From Streptomyces sp. NBC_01298 (GTDB lineage Bacteria; Actinomycetota; Actinomycetes; Streptomycetales; Streptomycetaceae), in assembly GCF_035978755.1 (NCBI RefSeq), contig NZ_CP108414.1, positions 5,952,001 to 6,016,000 on the forward strand: DNA of 64,000 nt, given 5' to 3'. The notes beneath the pieces are model-generated. The model did not search any database, had not been told where the DNA came from, and saw nothing but the letters and a program-made list of their open reading frames with translations. Shown here piece after piece: positions 1 through 8,544 of the stretch. How positions within the stretch are numbered: position 1 is the first letter of the stretch; every line of letters starts with the position of its first letter. The translations under genes and the position numbers were made by a program.

Positions 1-521
1 CCCGCCCCGGGTGAGGGGGTGCCGTCGGTCCAGGCGTAGACCTCCTTGCCGCGCACGGTGACCTGGTACTGGTAGGCGCCGCGGCACTCGGGCCGCTCCT
101 CGGCCCGGGTGCCCGCCGGCCACCACTTGGCCTCCAGAGCCGTCCCCGCGTGCTTGCTCGGCGTGCCCGCCGAGCACTGCGGGCCGTCCAGCGGGGTCGC
201 GCCCAGCGTGAAGCGGAGCAGCCGCGCCTGTCCGTCGGTGCGCGCCATTATTCGCACGTCGGTCGCGTCCTTCGGCACCCAGCGCGGCAGCACCCACCTG
301 GCCTCCCCGCGGGCCGTCTCCCCGCGCGCTGCCTGCCCGCGCGTGCCTTCCCCCTGCGTCGGAGCGTCGGCGGCCGTCGCGAAGCGCATGCCCCTCTCCT
401 TGAACACCCGGTCGTTGATCGTGTCGGTCAGGGGGTTGCGCGGAAGGTTGGGCAGGGCGATGGCAGCGGTGGCGAGGACTCCGACGGTGGCGGCGACGAT
501 GACGAGAGGGCGGCGGTTCAT
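1..521 (-). CDS. Exported hypothetical protein, C-terminus off the left edge
   Basis: An ATG at 521 opens a frame that stays open to the left edge, so only about 173 residues are visible. The protein starts MNRRPLVIVAATVGVLA, a positively charged start followed by one hydrophobic helix of about 20 residues, as in a signal peptide or membrane anchor. The rest is polar, with two cysteines near residues 115 and 145 that could form an extracytoplasmic disulfide. I recognise no family. The function is unknown. Confidence 0.6.
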   Translation of the reverse strand, partial: MNRRPLVIVAATVGVLATAAIALPNLPRNPLTDTINDRVFKERGMRFATAADAPTQGEGTRGQAARGETARGEARWVLPRWVPKDATDVRIMARTDGQARLLRFTLGATPLDGPQCSAGTPSKHAGTALEAKWWPAGTRAEERPECRGAYQYQVTVRGKEVYAWTDGTPSPGA

Positions 522-721
522 GTCCCTGAGTATTCGCGGTGGCCGCCGTAGTCCGCGTCCCTCCCGAGGCTGAACCGAATCTCTGCCGGAAGAGTGACAT
601 CGGCTCATACCTGAGTACCGGTCCTGATCACGCGCGGAGATCCGGATCCCTCGCGGGGCGGGAGCCGGGCGGCCGCGCGTGCGCCCCGACACCCGTGACG
701 GCGGCCCTCGTTAGAGCATGC

Positions 722-1270
722 GTGCCCCGCCGCCCCGCCCCAGCCCCAGCCCCCACCCTTGCGCCAGCCGTCCCGGCTCCGCCCCCGCCCCCGGCACCCG
801 CCCGGACCGGAGTCCGGGCGTCCGCTCTCGCCGTGGGCGCCGTGGCCGCCGTACTGGCCTTCGCGTCACCGGCGTCCGCCGCCCGGCAGCAGACCCCGCT
901 GGTTCCGCAGGACAAGCCGCTGGTACTGAGCGGCTGGACGCAGCCCGGCGCGGCCAGCCAGGCCGCCTGGGCCGCCGCGCGCGAGAACCGGGCCGAGTGG
1001 GAGCCGTACGGCTTCGACTGGTCCACGGACTACTGCACCACGTCCCCGGACAACCCCTTCGGCTTCCCCTTCCGGACGGCCTGCGCCCGGCACGACTTCG
1101 GGTACCGCAACTACAAGGCGGCGGGCGGGTTCCCGGCGGCCAAGCCCCGGCTGGACGAGATGTTCCACTCCGACCTCAAGCGCGTCTGCGCGCGCTACTC
1201 CGGCGCCCGCAAGGCCTCCTGCGACGGCACCGCGTGGACCTACTACCAGGCCGTCAAGGCCTTCGAGTAG
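722..1270 (+). CDS. Secreted prokaryotic phospholipase A2
   Basis: The C-terminal 120 residues match the Streptomyces phospholipase A2 fold: a Cys-rich segment (CTTSPDN, then FRTACARHDFGYRN) carries the catalytic His-Asp pair, with further cysteines in KRVCARY and KASCDG for disulfides. Such enzymes hydrolyse the sn-2 ester of phospholipids outside the cell with calcium. The N-terminus is Pro/Ala-rich, then a hydrophobic stretch (ALAVGAVAAVLAFA) ends in ASPASAA, a plausible signal peptidase site. The start is uncertain: GTG at 722 gives the most compact signal peptide, but the frame is open back to 539 and a GTG at 695 is also possible. Confidence 0.8.
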   Translation: MPRRPAPAPAPTLAPAVPAPPPPPAPARTGVRASALAVGAVAAVLAFASPASAARQQTPLVPQDKPLVLSGWTQPGAASQAAWAAARENRAEWEPYGFDWSTDYCTTSPDNPFGFPFRTACARHDFGYRNYKAAGGFPAAKPRLDEMFHSDLKRVCARYSGARKASCDGTAWTYYQAVKAFE

Positions 1271-1304
1271 CCCGGAGCAGCCCCGCCCCGCCCCGCCCCG
1301 CGGG

Positions 1305-1993
1305 CTACCCGCCCCGCGGGGAGCGCAGTTCCAGCAGGGTGATGTCCGCCGGGGCGCCGACCCGGACCGGCGGGCCGAAGAAGCCCGCCCCGTTGGTCAC
1401 GTACACCTTGGTGCCGTCCACCCTGCCGAGCCCGGAGCCGACCGGATTGACCAGCTCGGTGATCGCGGTCAGCGGGAGCATCTGCCCGCCGTGCGTGTGT
1501 CCGGACAGCTGGAGGTCCACCCCGTGCCGCGCGGCCTCGTCGGCGAACACCGCCTGGTGGGCGAGGAGTACGACGGGACGCGACAGGTCCCGCCCGCCCA
1601 GGGCCTTCCCGAGGTCGGGCCCCCGGCCGTACTCCTTCCCGGCGAGGTCCTCGACCCCGGCCAGGTCCAGGTGGGCCCCGTTGCGCAGGATCTCCACGCG
1701 CTCGTTCACCGGCGGTCGGACGCCGACGTCGCACATGTCGTCCAGCCAGTCCCCGACCCCGGCGTAGAGATACTCGTGGTTGCCGGTGACGAAGAAGCTG
1801 CCGTAGCGCGATTCGAGCCCCTCCAGCGGCCGGCCGCGGGCCCCAGCTCGGCCGCCGTTCCGTCCGCGAGGTCGCGGACGATCGTCACCAGGTCGGCCCG
1901 CGGCCCGTTGCCCATGCGGACGATCCGCTCGGTGTGGGCGCGCCCGAGGAGCGGCCCCAGGTGGATGTCGCTGACGGCGACATGGAGACGGTG
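1305..1993 (-). pseudogene. Metallophosphoesterase remnant (5'-truncated and frameshifted)
   Basis: Read leftwards, a calcineurin-type phosphoesterase is recognisable in two frames. The first piece carries VSDIHLG and LADG, metal-binding motifs I and II. After about position 1838 the match continues in another frame with FFVTGNHEYLY, LLAHQ and LSGHTHGG, motifs III to V, and ends at 1305. The shift lies in a GC-rich run near the PAAG codons. No start codon fits in front of VSDIHLG, and the usual N-terminal membrane segment is missing because the sequence runs straight into the mshB stop codon. Both defects suggest a dead gene. A sequencing error could explain the frameshift but not the missing 5' end. 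Confidence 0.75.
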
Positions 1994-2899
1994 CTAGCCG
2001 GTGTGGCCGAGCCCCGAGAAGAGGTTGTGGACCGGCGGCGTGCCGGGCGGGGACGGGTCGGCCCGGCGGTAGTACTCGTGGTCGAGGACCGGCTGGCCGA
2101 GTTGGTTGGACAGGGCGAAGAACCGGCCCGACACGGTGATCTGCGTGGCGTGTGCCCGCATGGCGTCGATCTTCCGGTCGAGGTGCGAACCGCCCGGGAA
2201 GGCCACGGCCACCTGATCCTCCTCCACCACCCCGGAAACATCGGCGAGGTCGGCGACCGCACCGAAACAGGTCCGCTCCGGTGCCCCGTGCAGCATGGAG
2301 AGGCTGGCCGCCACCACGGGGCGGGGCACGCAGTTCCAGTAGACCTCGGCGATCTCCCACGGCTGCCCGAGGTCGGGGCGGAACCCCGGGTCCGCGGCGA
2401 GCACGTGTGCGCGCATCGTGACCCGGTGGGCCTGGATGTGGTCCGGGTGTCCGTACCCGCCGGTCGGGTCGTAGGTGACGACGATCTGCGGACGGACCTC
2501 CCGGACGATCGCCACGAGGTGGGCCGCCGCCTCGTCGACGTCGGCGCGCCAGAAGCTGTTCGTCCGCCTGCCGGCGGCCGAGCCCGTCATGCCCGAGTCG
2601 CGGTAGCGCCCGGCGCCGCCCAGCATCCGGTGGTCGCTCACCCCCAGTTCCCGCATCGCCGCCGCCAGTTCCGCGGCACGGTGGGCGCCCAGGGTGTCGT
2701 CCCGGTCGGCGGCCAGATGGGCCAGTTCCGGTGGTATGACCTCACCCTCCTCGCCCAGAGTGCAGGTCACGAGAGTGACGTGGTCGCCGGCGTCCGCGTG
2801 CGCGGACATCGTCGCGCCATTGGCGATCGACTCGTCATCGGGGTGGGCGTGTACGAAAAGCAGCCGGCGCTCGGGCCATGGGGACCCTGGACGCGTCAT
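1994..2899 (-). CDS. mshB: MshB-like mycothiol deacetylase (PIG-L family)
   Basis: This is a 301-residue LmbE/PIG-L deacetylase, the normal length for MshB. It removes the acetyl group from GlcNAc-inositol in mycothiol synthesis, in the cytoplasm, using zinc. The N-terminus has the HAHPDDES zinc-binding motif (His, Asp, Asp) and the middle has GHPDHIQAH, supplying the third ligand. The start is an ATG at 2899 shortly before the divergent methyltransferase gene. PIG-L paralogues with other substrates exist in Streptomyces, so the exact substrate is inferred from length and motif context. Confidence 0.8.
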   Translation of the reverse strand: MTRPGSPWPERRLLFVHAHPDDESIANGATMSAHADAGDHVTLVTCTLGEEGEVIPPELAHLAADRDDTLGAHRAAELAAAMRELGVSDHRMLGGAGRYRDSGMTGSAAGRRTNSFWRADVDEAAAHLVAIVREVRPQIVVTYDPTGGYGHPDHIQAHRVTMRAHVLAADPGFRPDLGQPWEIAEVYWNCVPRPVVAASLSMLHGAPERTCFGAVADLADVSGVVEEDQVAVAFPGGSHLDRKIDAMRAHATQITVSGRFFALSNQLGQPVLDHEYYRRADPSPPGTPPVHNLFSGLGHTG

Positions 2900-2958
2900 C
2901 GAGCACTCCTCTGCGGTGGCGAACCGAGCGCGTGATCGCGTCGGAGTAGATTTCCAGC

Positions 2959-3591
2959 ATGTCTGACTATCTCTCGCGTACCCTCGCCGCCTACGGACAC
3001 AGCGTCCACAAGTACGAATCCGCCACGAAGGACATGGTCCCGGACGCCGAACTCGACATCTTCACCTCGCTGTTGCCCGATCCGGCGGGTCCGGTACTGG
3101 ACGCCGGCTGCGCCTTCGGCCGCGATACGTCCCTCCTCGCGGCCAGGGGTCTGGCGGTGACCGGCATCGACCTGAGCGAGCCCTTCCTCGGCCGGGCCCG
3201 GGAGCTGCACCCCGCCCTCGACTTCCGCAGCATGGACGTGTGCGCGCTGGACTTCGCGGACGGCAGCTTCGCGGGCGTCTGGTGCCAGGCCACGCTGCTG
3301 CACCTCAAGGACGAGCACGTACGGACCGCCCTCGGCGAGTTCCACCGGGTGCTGCGCCCCGGCGGGGCGCTGTTCGTCAGCTTCAAGGAGGGGCAGGGCG
3401 AAGAGGAGATCGTCGAGTCGTTCAGCGCCGACGCGGCCCGCTTCTTCCGCTACCAGACCGCGGACCGCGTTCGCGACATGCTTGAAGCGGCCGGGTTCGC
3501 CGACCCGGACGTACGCGTCGTCAACGAGCTGGAGCGCTACGGGCCGGGGCACCGTGACCTCAACTGGTTGTCGGCGTACGCCCGTTCCTGA
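2959..3591 (+). CDS. Class I SAM-dependent methyltransferase
   Basis: A 210-residue Rossmann-fold methyltransferase. Motif I is visible as [11 protein letters not shown] near residue 47, the acidic motif as GIDLSE, and the post-motif segment as [17 protein letters not shown]. The C-terminal part has the usual DMLEAAGF helix. It is divergent from mshB and convergent with the biosynthetic operon that ends at 3610. The substrate is not evident. It may be the last core gene before the accessory region or its left edge. Confidence 0.75.
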   Translation: MSDYLSRTLAAYGHSVHKYESATKDMVPDAELDIFTSLLPDPAGPVLDAGCAFGRDTSLLAARGLAVTGIDLSEPFLGRARELHPALDFRSMDVCALDFADGSFAGVWCQATLLHLKDEHVRTALGEFHRVLRPGGALFVSFKEGQGEEEIVESFSADAARFFRYQTADRVRDMLEAAGFADPDVRVVNELERYGPGHRDLNWLSAYARS

Positions 3592-3609
3592 CTCGGCTTC
3601 GCCCGGGGT

Positions 3610-4608
3610 CTACCGTACGGGCATCAGTGCTCCGGCGGTGCGGGCCGCCAGCAGGGCCACCCGGTCCGCGGCCCGCACGGCCCCGGCCGCGTCGACGCCC
3701 GTGAACGCCAGCCGCACCGAACCTGCTTGCCCGTCGAACGCCGAACCGGGGCCCACTCTGAGCTCCTGCTCGGCGAACTCGGCCATGACGCGGTCCTCCT
3801 CGGCGCCGTGCCAGGACAGCGACAGCGACATGCCGCCTCCGGCGAACTCCCAGCCCAGCAGCTCACCGAGCCGGTCCGTGAAGGCACCCCGCGCCTCCAG
3901 CGTCGGCTCGATGCAGGACCGGTGCAGCGACGCGAGAGCGGGCCGGTCCAGGAAGCCCGCCCAGGCCCGCTGCCAGGTGGTGGCGGGACCGCTGCCGCGC
4001 AGCGCCGGCAGTACGGTGACCCCGTCCGGCACGGTGGCCCAGCCGAGCCGGCTGCCGCCGCCGCACAGTTTCGCCAGCGAGGTCACGCTCCAGCAGCCGG
4101 GCGGCGGCTCCACCGAGGGCGCGTACCACCGGTAGACCTGATTGACGACCACCTGGTGACCCGCGCGGGCGAGTTCCGCCAGGGCGGCGCGCCCGGCGGT
4201 GTCGAGCGAGTGCCCGTCGGGGTTGCGGTACGGGCTGGTCACCCAGACCGTGACCGGCTCCGGGCAGCTTTGTGCGGCGCCGGGCAGTTCCTCCCAGGGC
4301 AGGGCGCTCACGGCGGCCGTCCCCGCCAGGACCAGCCCGATGTCGGCGAAGCCCGGCCGTTCCACCAGCGCCGTGCGGGTGAGCCCCGCCCAGCTTCCGG
4401 CGAACTGGCGCACCCCGCCGGTGACCACCGTCCGCCCCGGTGGCGCGCCGAACAGGTCGGCCAGCCGTTCCAGCAGCTCCGGGTCGCCCTCGGCCGGCGG
4501 AGTGGCCCAGCAGTCCGCCCGGTCCAGCGCCCGGTCGTGCGCCGCGCCGAAGCGGCGCACGAGGGCGTGCGGCCAGGGCCGCGGCGGGCCGGTGAGATCC
4601 AGCGTCAT
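3610..4608 (-). CDS. PLP-dependent aminotransferase-fold protein
   Basis: A 332-residue protein of the class I/II aminotransferase fold. SVTSLAKLCGGGSRLGWA around residue 180 matches the signature that holds the PLP lysine and the following Arg/Gly motif. TSPYRNPDG matches the conserved NP region before the PLP aspartate. It is shorter than typical class I enzymes (about 390) and lacks part of the N-terminal arm. It is the last gene of the leftward operon, its ATG overlapping the upstream TGA. It probably supplies or consumes an amino group, or acts as a lyase or decarboxylase. The reaction cannot be told from sequence. Confidence 0.7.
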   Translation of the reverse strand: MTLDLTGPPRPWPHALVRRFGAAHDRALDRADCWATPPAEGDPELLERLADLFGAPPGRTVVTGGVRQFAGSWAGLTRTALVERPGFADIGLVLAGTAAVSALPWEELPGAAQSCPEPVTVWVTSPYRNPDGHSLDTAGRAALAELARAGHQVVVNQVYRWYAPSVEPPPGCWSVTSLAKLCGGGSRLGWATVPDGVTVLPALRGSGPATTWQRAWAGFLDRPALASLHRSCIEPTLEARGAFTDRLGELLGWEFAGGGMSLSLSWHGAEEDRVMAEFAEQELRVGPGSAFDGQAGSVRLAFTGVDAAGAVRAADRVALLAARTAGALMPVR

Positions 4609-5975
4609 CCCCGGGCCGCGGCGACCGCGCGGGCACCGGCGATCAGCTCGGGAGCCAGCAGGTAGTCGACCGTGGCCAGGAAGGTCTCGTCCTCGATCCG
4701 GACGTACTGCCCGGACGGGGTGTCGAGCCGCTGGATGCCCCGGTCCGCCCTGAGCGCCTTGGGACGGCCGGGCGTGGCGGGGTGCATCGGGACCGGCTCG
4801 CCCACGAGCAGGTCCTCGGCGATGTCCACCGGCACCAGCCGTACGCAGGTCCAGGAGTTCAGTTCGAACGGCTCGGCGGCCTCCTGGCCGGTCCGCGGGG
4901 CCACGGCCAGCGACAGCCTGTCGCGGTAGTAGCCGTACGCGTCGGCCGCCACCCGCACCGCGGGGACGAGTCCGCCGCGCCGCCACCCGGCCTCGAACGC
5001 GTGGACCGTGGTGCCCAGGCAACGCCGCTGCCAGTGCGGCTCGCGCGGGTCCGGCGCCGGCTCCAGGGTGCGTACGCGGGGCAGGGCGCGCAGCCGTTCC
5101 TCCTGCGCCGCGGTGAGCGCGGTGCCGGCCCGCAGCTCGTCCACGATGAAGCTGAGGAAGCCCTCCAGGCCGGCCTGCCGCAGGCGCGCCGTGAAGCGCG
5201 GACCATCGAATTCCGGCAGCGAGAGCGCCATCAGCAGGTCGTTGGTGTCCTTGGCCGTCACGAAGTAGTCGCCCGCGGCGTTGTTGACGACGCAGCCGAG
5301 GTTCTCCTCGGGCGCCAGCACGTGAACTCCGGGGGCGCCGGCGGGCAGCTGCGCGGTGAGCCCGAGCCTGCTGCTGTGCCGCACCGAGTAGTCGCCGAAG
5401 TGGATGTCCACATTCAGCAGGTGATCGGCGCCGTCCGGCACGACCAGCGGGAACTGCCCGTACACCAGGCCCTCGCTCGGGTCGTACTTGATCCAGGGCA
5501 GTTCGCCCTTCAGGTACTGGTAGCCGAACCCGGTGCGCAGTGCCCGTACCAGGACGCTCGCCTCGGCCCGGGTCCGTACGAAGATGTCCAGGTCGCTGAA
5601 GTCGCGGATGCCGGGATCCTGGTAGGTCGCGCGGGCGCCGAGTCCCTTGATGGCGAAGAACTGCAGCCCCGCCTCGCGGGCGATCCCGTCCAGCATCTCC
5701 AGGTTGGCGTCGAGCACCTTGTGCATCCGCTGGAGGCTGTCGGTCTTGGGACGCATCGCCTCCATGCACTGCCGCACGGAGGGCCGGTCCTCGTGCGCGG
5801 CGAGCCGGGACATCACCAGCGTGCGCATCCGCAGGGTCTCCAGGAACCGGGCCGCTTCCCGGGAGCCGAGCGAGGCGATGGCGGTCAGCGACCGCTCGAT
5901 GGTGAACAGCGGCTGGATGCTGGAGAGGCTGCGCAGCGCGGCCAGGTCGTCAAGGATCAGGGATTCAGTGGCCAT
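4605..5975 (-). CDS. Nucleotidyltransferase-family protein (NTP_transf_5 type)
   Basis: A 456-residue protein whose N-terminal half resembles the NTP_transf_5 family: FFAIKGLGARATYQDPG followed by RDFSDLDIFV near residues 110-130 is the family's KG...DxD pattern, where the DxD aspartates would bind metal-nucleotide. Proteins of this family occur in natural-product and capsule loci, but few have known reactions. The C-terminal half (about 300-456) has no motif I recognise. It overlaps the CYTH gene upstream by 11 bases and the aminotransferase gene downstream by 4, so the three are translationally coupled. Confidence 0.65.
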   Translation of the reverse strand: MATESLILDDLAALRSLSSIQPLFTIERSLTAIASLGSREAARFLETLRMRTLVMSRLAAHEDRPSVRQCMEAMRPKTDSLQRMHKVLDANLEMLDGIAREAGLQFFAIKGLGARATYQDPGIRDFSDLDIFVRTRAEASVLVRALRTGFGYQYLKGELPWIKYDPSEGLVYGQFPLVVPDGADHLLNVDIHFGDYSVRHSSRLGLTAQLPAGAPGVHVLAPEENLGCVVNNAAGDYFVTAKDTNDLLMALSLPEFDGPRFTARLRQAGLEGFLSFIVDELRAGTALTAAQEERLRALPRVRTLEPAPDPREPHWQRRCLGTTVHAFEAGWRRGGLVPAVRVAADAYGYYRDRLSLAVAPRTGQEAAEPFELNSWTCVRLVPVDIAEDLLVGEPVPMHPATPGRPKALRADRGIQRLDTPSGQYVRIEDETFLATVDYLLAPELIAGARAVAAARG

Positions 5976-6465
5976 GGTGGTCTTTCCTCGTGCTCTCTTG
6001 CCGTGCGGGGATTCCGTGCGTTGCCAGCGACTGGTTGAGATAGCCGACCAGGCCGGTGGCCTCCTCGCCGACCCAGGCGGGAGGGGTGTACTGCCGCGCC
6101 TCCTCGGCGGAGGCGAACTCGACCTCGGCGGTGCACAGCCCGTGCAGGGCGCCGTGGTAGACGTCGACGACGAGGGTGTGCGGTCCGTCGGCCATCCGGT
6201 AACGGTCCTTCTCGACCCGCGCCGCCACCGTCGTGGGCCACAGCGCGTCGAAGTCCGCCGCCTCGATCTCGCGTTCCACTTCCACCCGGGTCAGACCGAG
6301 ACCGCTCTTGACGGTCAGGGTGTGGCGGCCGTCGGCCCGGCGCACGCGGACCTCCGTGCCTTCCCCGGTGATCGCGACGTATCCCTGCCGGACGTTTTGC
6401 GCCCTCGCGCCGGCGGGTGGGACGAAGCCGTGGACGAGGAACTTGCGCTCGATCTCATAGGTCAT
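5965..6465 (-). CDS. CYTH-domain triphosphate-tunnel protein
   Basis: A 166-residue single-domain CYTH protein. The EIERKFLV signature at residues 4-11 is diagnostic. Alternating charged residues follow in strands (RQGYVAI, EVRVRRADG, LTVKSG, EVEREI, EKDRYRM) that line the tunnel. Family members hydrolyse or bind triphosphorylated substrates (inorganic triphosphate, ThTP, ATP to cAMP). In this operon, beside a nucleotidyltransferase, a HAD phosphatase and two NDK-fold proteins, it more likely works on a nucleotide-linked intermediate or on released pyro- or triphosphate. Start ATG overlaps the HAD stop (ATGA). Confidence 0.85.
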   Translation of the reverse strand: MTYEIERKFLVHGFVPPAGARAQNVRQGYVAITGEGTEVRVRRADGRHTLTVKSGLGLTRVEVEREIEAADFDALWPTTVAARVEKDRYRMADGPHTLVVDVYHGALHGLCTAEVEFASAEEARQYTPPAWVGEEATGLVGYLNQSLATHGIPARQESTRKDHHGH

Positions 6466-7187
6466 CGGTTTCCTCCCGAAGCGACCGCGGGTACGGCGAG
6501 AGCCGCCTCGGCCAGCAGCCGGGGCAGCTCGCGCATGTCCTCGAACACCACCGTGGCGGGCCCGGCCAGCCGTTCACCCGGCGTCACGCCCCCCGCGTAT
6601 CCGAAGCAGCGCATGGCGGCGGCCCGCGCCGCCTGCGCGCCGAAGCCGCTGTCCTCCACCACGACGCACGACTCGGGCGCGACGCCCATACGGGCCGCCG
6701 CGTGCAGGAACAGGTCCGGGGCGGGCTTGCCGTGAGCGACCTCGGTGGCGCTGAAGACCCGGCCCGAGAAGCGTTCGTAGAGCCCCACGAGCCCCAGAGA
6801 GTGGCGCAGCTTGGGGTGAGTCCCGCTGGAGGCCACGCAGGTGGGCAGGCCGATGGCGTCGAGCGCCTCCACGATGCCGTCCACCGGGCGCAGCCGCGTC
6901 TCGAAGGCGTCCCGCAGGCGCCGGTGGAACTCCTCGTCCCACCGGACGGAGGCGGTGGTCCCCACCCGGGCGGCGATGATCTCCCGGATGGAGGCGCCGG
7001 ACTTGCCCACGAAGAGTTCGACCACCTGCGCCGCGCTCAGGGACCAGCCGAACTCCACACCGAGCCGGGTGTGGACCTCCACCGCGATGCGCTCGCTGTC
7101 GACGAGTACGCCGTCGCAGTCGAAGATGACGAGTTCGACGGGCGCGCTTGCCGGCGCGGAACATCCGTCCCGTCCGTCCGCGTTCAG
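6462..7187 (-). CDS. HAD-superfamily phosphatase (beta-phosphoglucomutase-like)
   Basis: A HAD subfamily IA hydrolase of about 241 residues. Motif I is IFDCDGVLVDS, motif II is VASSGT, motif III is the KPAPD lysine, and motif IV is VVEDSGFG with the metal-binding aspartate. An alpha-helical cap lies between motifs I and II. No ATG or GTG sits at the expected start. The best candidate is a CTG at 7187 overlapping the upstream TGA (CTGA) with AGGGGG seven bases before it. It likely removes phosphate from a pathway intermediate or performs a phosphomutase step. The substrate is unknown. Confidence 0.8.
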   Translation of the reverse strand: MNADGRDGCSAPASAPVELVIFDCDGVLVDSERIAVEVHTRLGVEFGWSLSAAQVVELFVGKSGASIREIIAARVGTTASVRWDEEFHRRLRDAFETRLRPVDGIVEALDAIGLPTCVASSGTHPKLRHSLGLVGLYERFSGRVFSATEVAHGKPAPDLFLHAAARMGVAPESCVVVEDSGFGAQAARAAAMRCFGYAGGVTPGERLAGPATVVFEDMRELPRLLAEAALAVPAVASGGNR

Positions 7188-7846
7188 TGGAGGACCCCCT
7201 GGCGTACGAGCAGGTCGCGGATACCGGTGACCTTCTCCGCGCCCAGGCGGCGCTTGGCGATCTCCGCCTCGTTCTCGACCGAGTGCCCGTACTGCCACCA
7301 GGCCTCGCCGGTCTCGTTGTTCATGACGACGAATCGGTCCTTGGCGGCCGGGCCGCGGACGATCAGGGAGGTGGTGTCGGGAACCGCCGCGACCGAATGG
7401 ACCAGCGTGTGACGGATCACGTAGCCCGTGCCGGCGGTCTCGTCCCGCACCAGGCAGGGCGCGCCGATCTTGGTGTCGGTGGTCAGCTCCTCGTAGTCGC
7501 CGTACAGGTAGTGGCGGTAGCTGCCCGCGAGCACCCGGTTGCCGAAGGTCCAGCGGTGGTTGTGCGGCCGGTCGAACTCCCGGTCGCGGAAGACGTGCAG
7601 CCGGACGCGCACGCCGCTCGCGGCGTCGTTGACCAGGACCACCCGGTCCAGTTCCTGGAGGCGCTCGCTCTGCACCAGCAGCTCCGGCGTGGCCAGCACG
7701 TGGTCGAAGGCCGCGGTCAGCCATTCGGACGTGCTCAGTTCCTCCAGCAGCTCACCGAGCTGGTCGTGGAGGACCGGCAGGTCCTCCCACGCGAGCTTGG
7801 CCAGCCGGGCCGGGTCGATCAGTGTGCTGTCCCCGATGATGCTCAT
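7184..7846 (-). CDS. Cupin-fold, possibly metal-dependent oxygenase-like protein
   Basis: A 220-residue protein with a central beta-rich part resembling a cupin. DRPHNHRWTFGNRVLAGS near residue 92 supplies a His-x-His pair and HTLVHSVAA near residue 145 supplies another histidine, the usual pattern of metal ligands. Flanking helices are not informative. Candidate activities are oxygenation, isomerisation or epimerisation of a small substrate. It sits between the MOSC and HAD genes with 4-base overlaps at both ends. Assignment to the cupin superfamily is from the His-x-His spacing only. Confidence 0.55.
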   Translation of the reverse strand: MSIIGDSTLIDPARLAKLAWEDLPVLHDQLGELLEELSTSEWLTAAFDHVLATPELLVQSERLQELDRVVLVNDAASGVRVRLHVFRDREFDRPHNHRWTFGNRVLAGSYRHYLYGDYEELTTDTKIGAPCLVRDETAGTGYVIRHTLVHSVAAVPDTTSLIVRGPAAKDRFVVMNNETGEAWWQYGHSVENEAEIAKRRLGAEKVTGIRDLLVRQGVLH

Positions 7847-8544
7847 GCCTGTCCCTGTCCCTTCCCTGCGCCCACCACGTGATGGCGCTCCAGGTCTTCA
7901 AGTCGCTGTTCCTGCGCGGCGATCCATTTCCGCGCCTTCCCCTGGATCTTGGGGATCATTTCCGGTGCCTCCAGCAACCGCGGCAGCAGCTCCGGCTCCG
8001 TGCTCAGCGCGCGCAGCATCAGATTCACCGTGATGCCGTGGCCCGGCCGCTTGACCACCTCTATGGGGTCGCCCGGCGACACCTCGCCCTCGGTGAGGAC
8101 CCGGAGGTAGGCGCCGGGGGCACCGTTCGCGGTGAACCGTTCGACCAGGTCCGGGACGTCCCAGAAGCCCGCGAAGACCCGGCAGGGCTTGCGGGGGCGG
8201 ATCACCTCGAAGACCGCTCCGCCGATGCGCCAGCGCTCACCGATCTCGGCATGGGTGACGTCGATGCCGACGGTGGAGAAGTTCTCGCCGAAGTTGCCGG
8301 GCGCCACGGTGCGGCCGAGCTCCCGCTCCCAGAAGGCGGCGTCCTCGCGCGCGAACGCGTACACGGCCTTGTCCGGGCCGCCGTGCGCCTTCGTGTTGAC
8401 GATCAGATCACCCTCGAGCCCGGTGAACCGCGCGGTGACCGGGCCGGGTACGGGCCGTTTGTCGATCCCGCTGCGCCCGTTGGAGGTCCACGGCCCAGTG
8501 CGTTCGACACCGAGGTTCACCGTAAGCAGCTGGGCCGCCGTCAC
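7843..8544 (-). CDS. MOSC-domain protein
   Basis: A 233-residue MOSC protein with a core of about 170 residues. NFGENFSTVGID and the RPRKPCRVFAGFW segment match the family, whose conserved cysteine binds a sulfur or molybdenum-cofactor ligand. Known members act in molybdenum-cofactor sulfuration or N-hydroxylated compound reduction (mARC, YiiM). An N-reductive role would complement the AurF-type N-oxygenase encoded at the head of this operon, but that is inference. Start GTG at 8544 overlaps the upstream TGA (GTGA). A C-terminal helix extends beyond the usual domain. Confidence 0.75.
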   Translation of the reverse strand: MTAAQLLTVNLGVERTGPWTSNGRSGIDKRPVPGPVTARFTGLEGDLIVNTKAHGGPDKAVYAFAREDAAFWERELGRTVAPGNFGENFSTVGIDVTHAEIGERWRIGGAVFEVIRPRKPCRVFAGFWDVPDLVERFTANGAPGAYLRVLTEGEVSPGDPIEVVKRPGHGITVNLMLRALSTEPELLPRLLEAPEMIPKIQGKARKWIAAQEQRLEDLERHHVVGAGKGQGQA

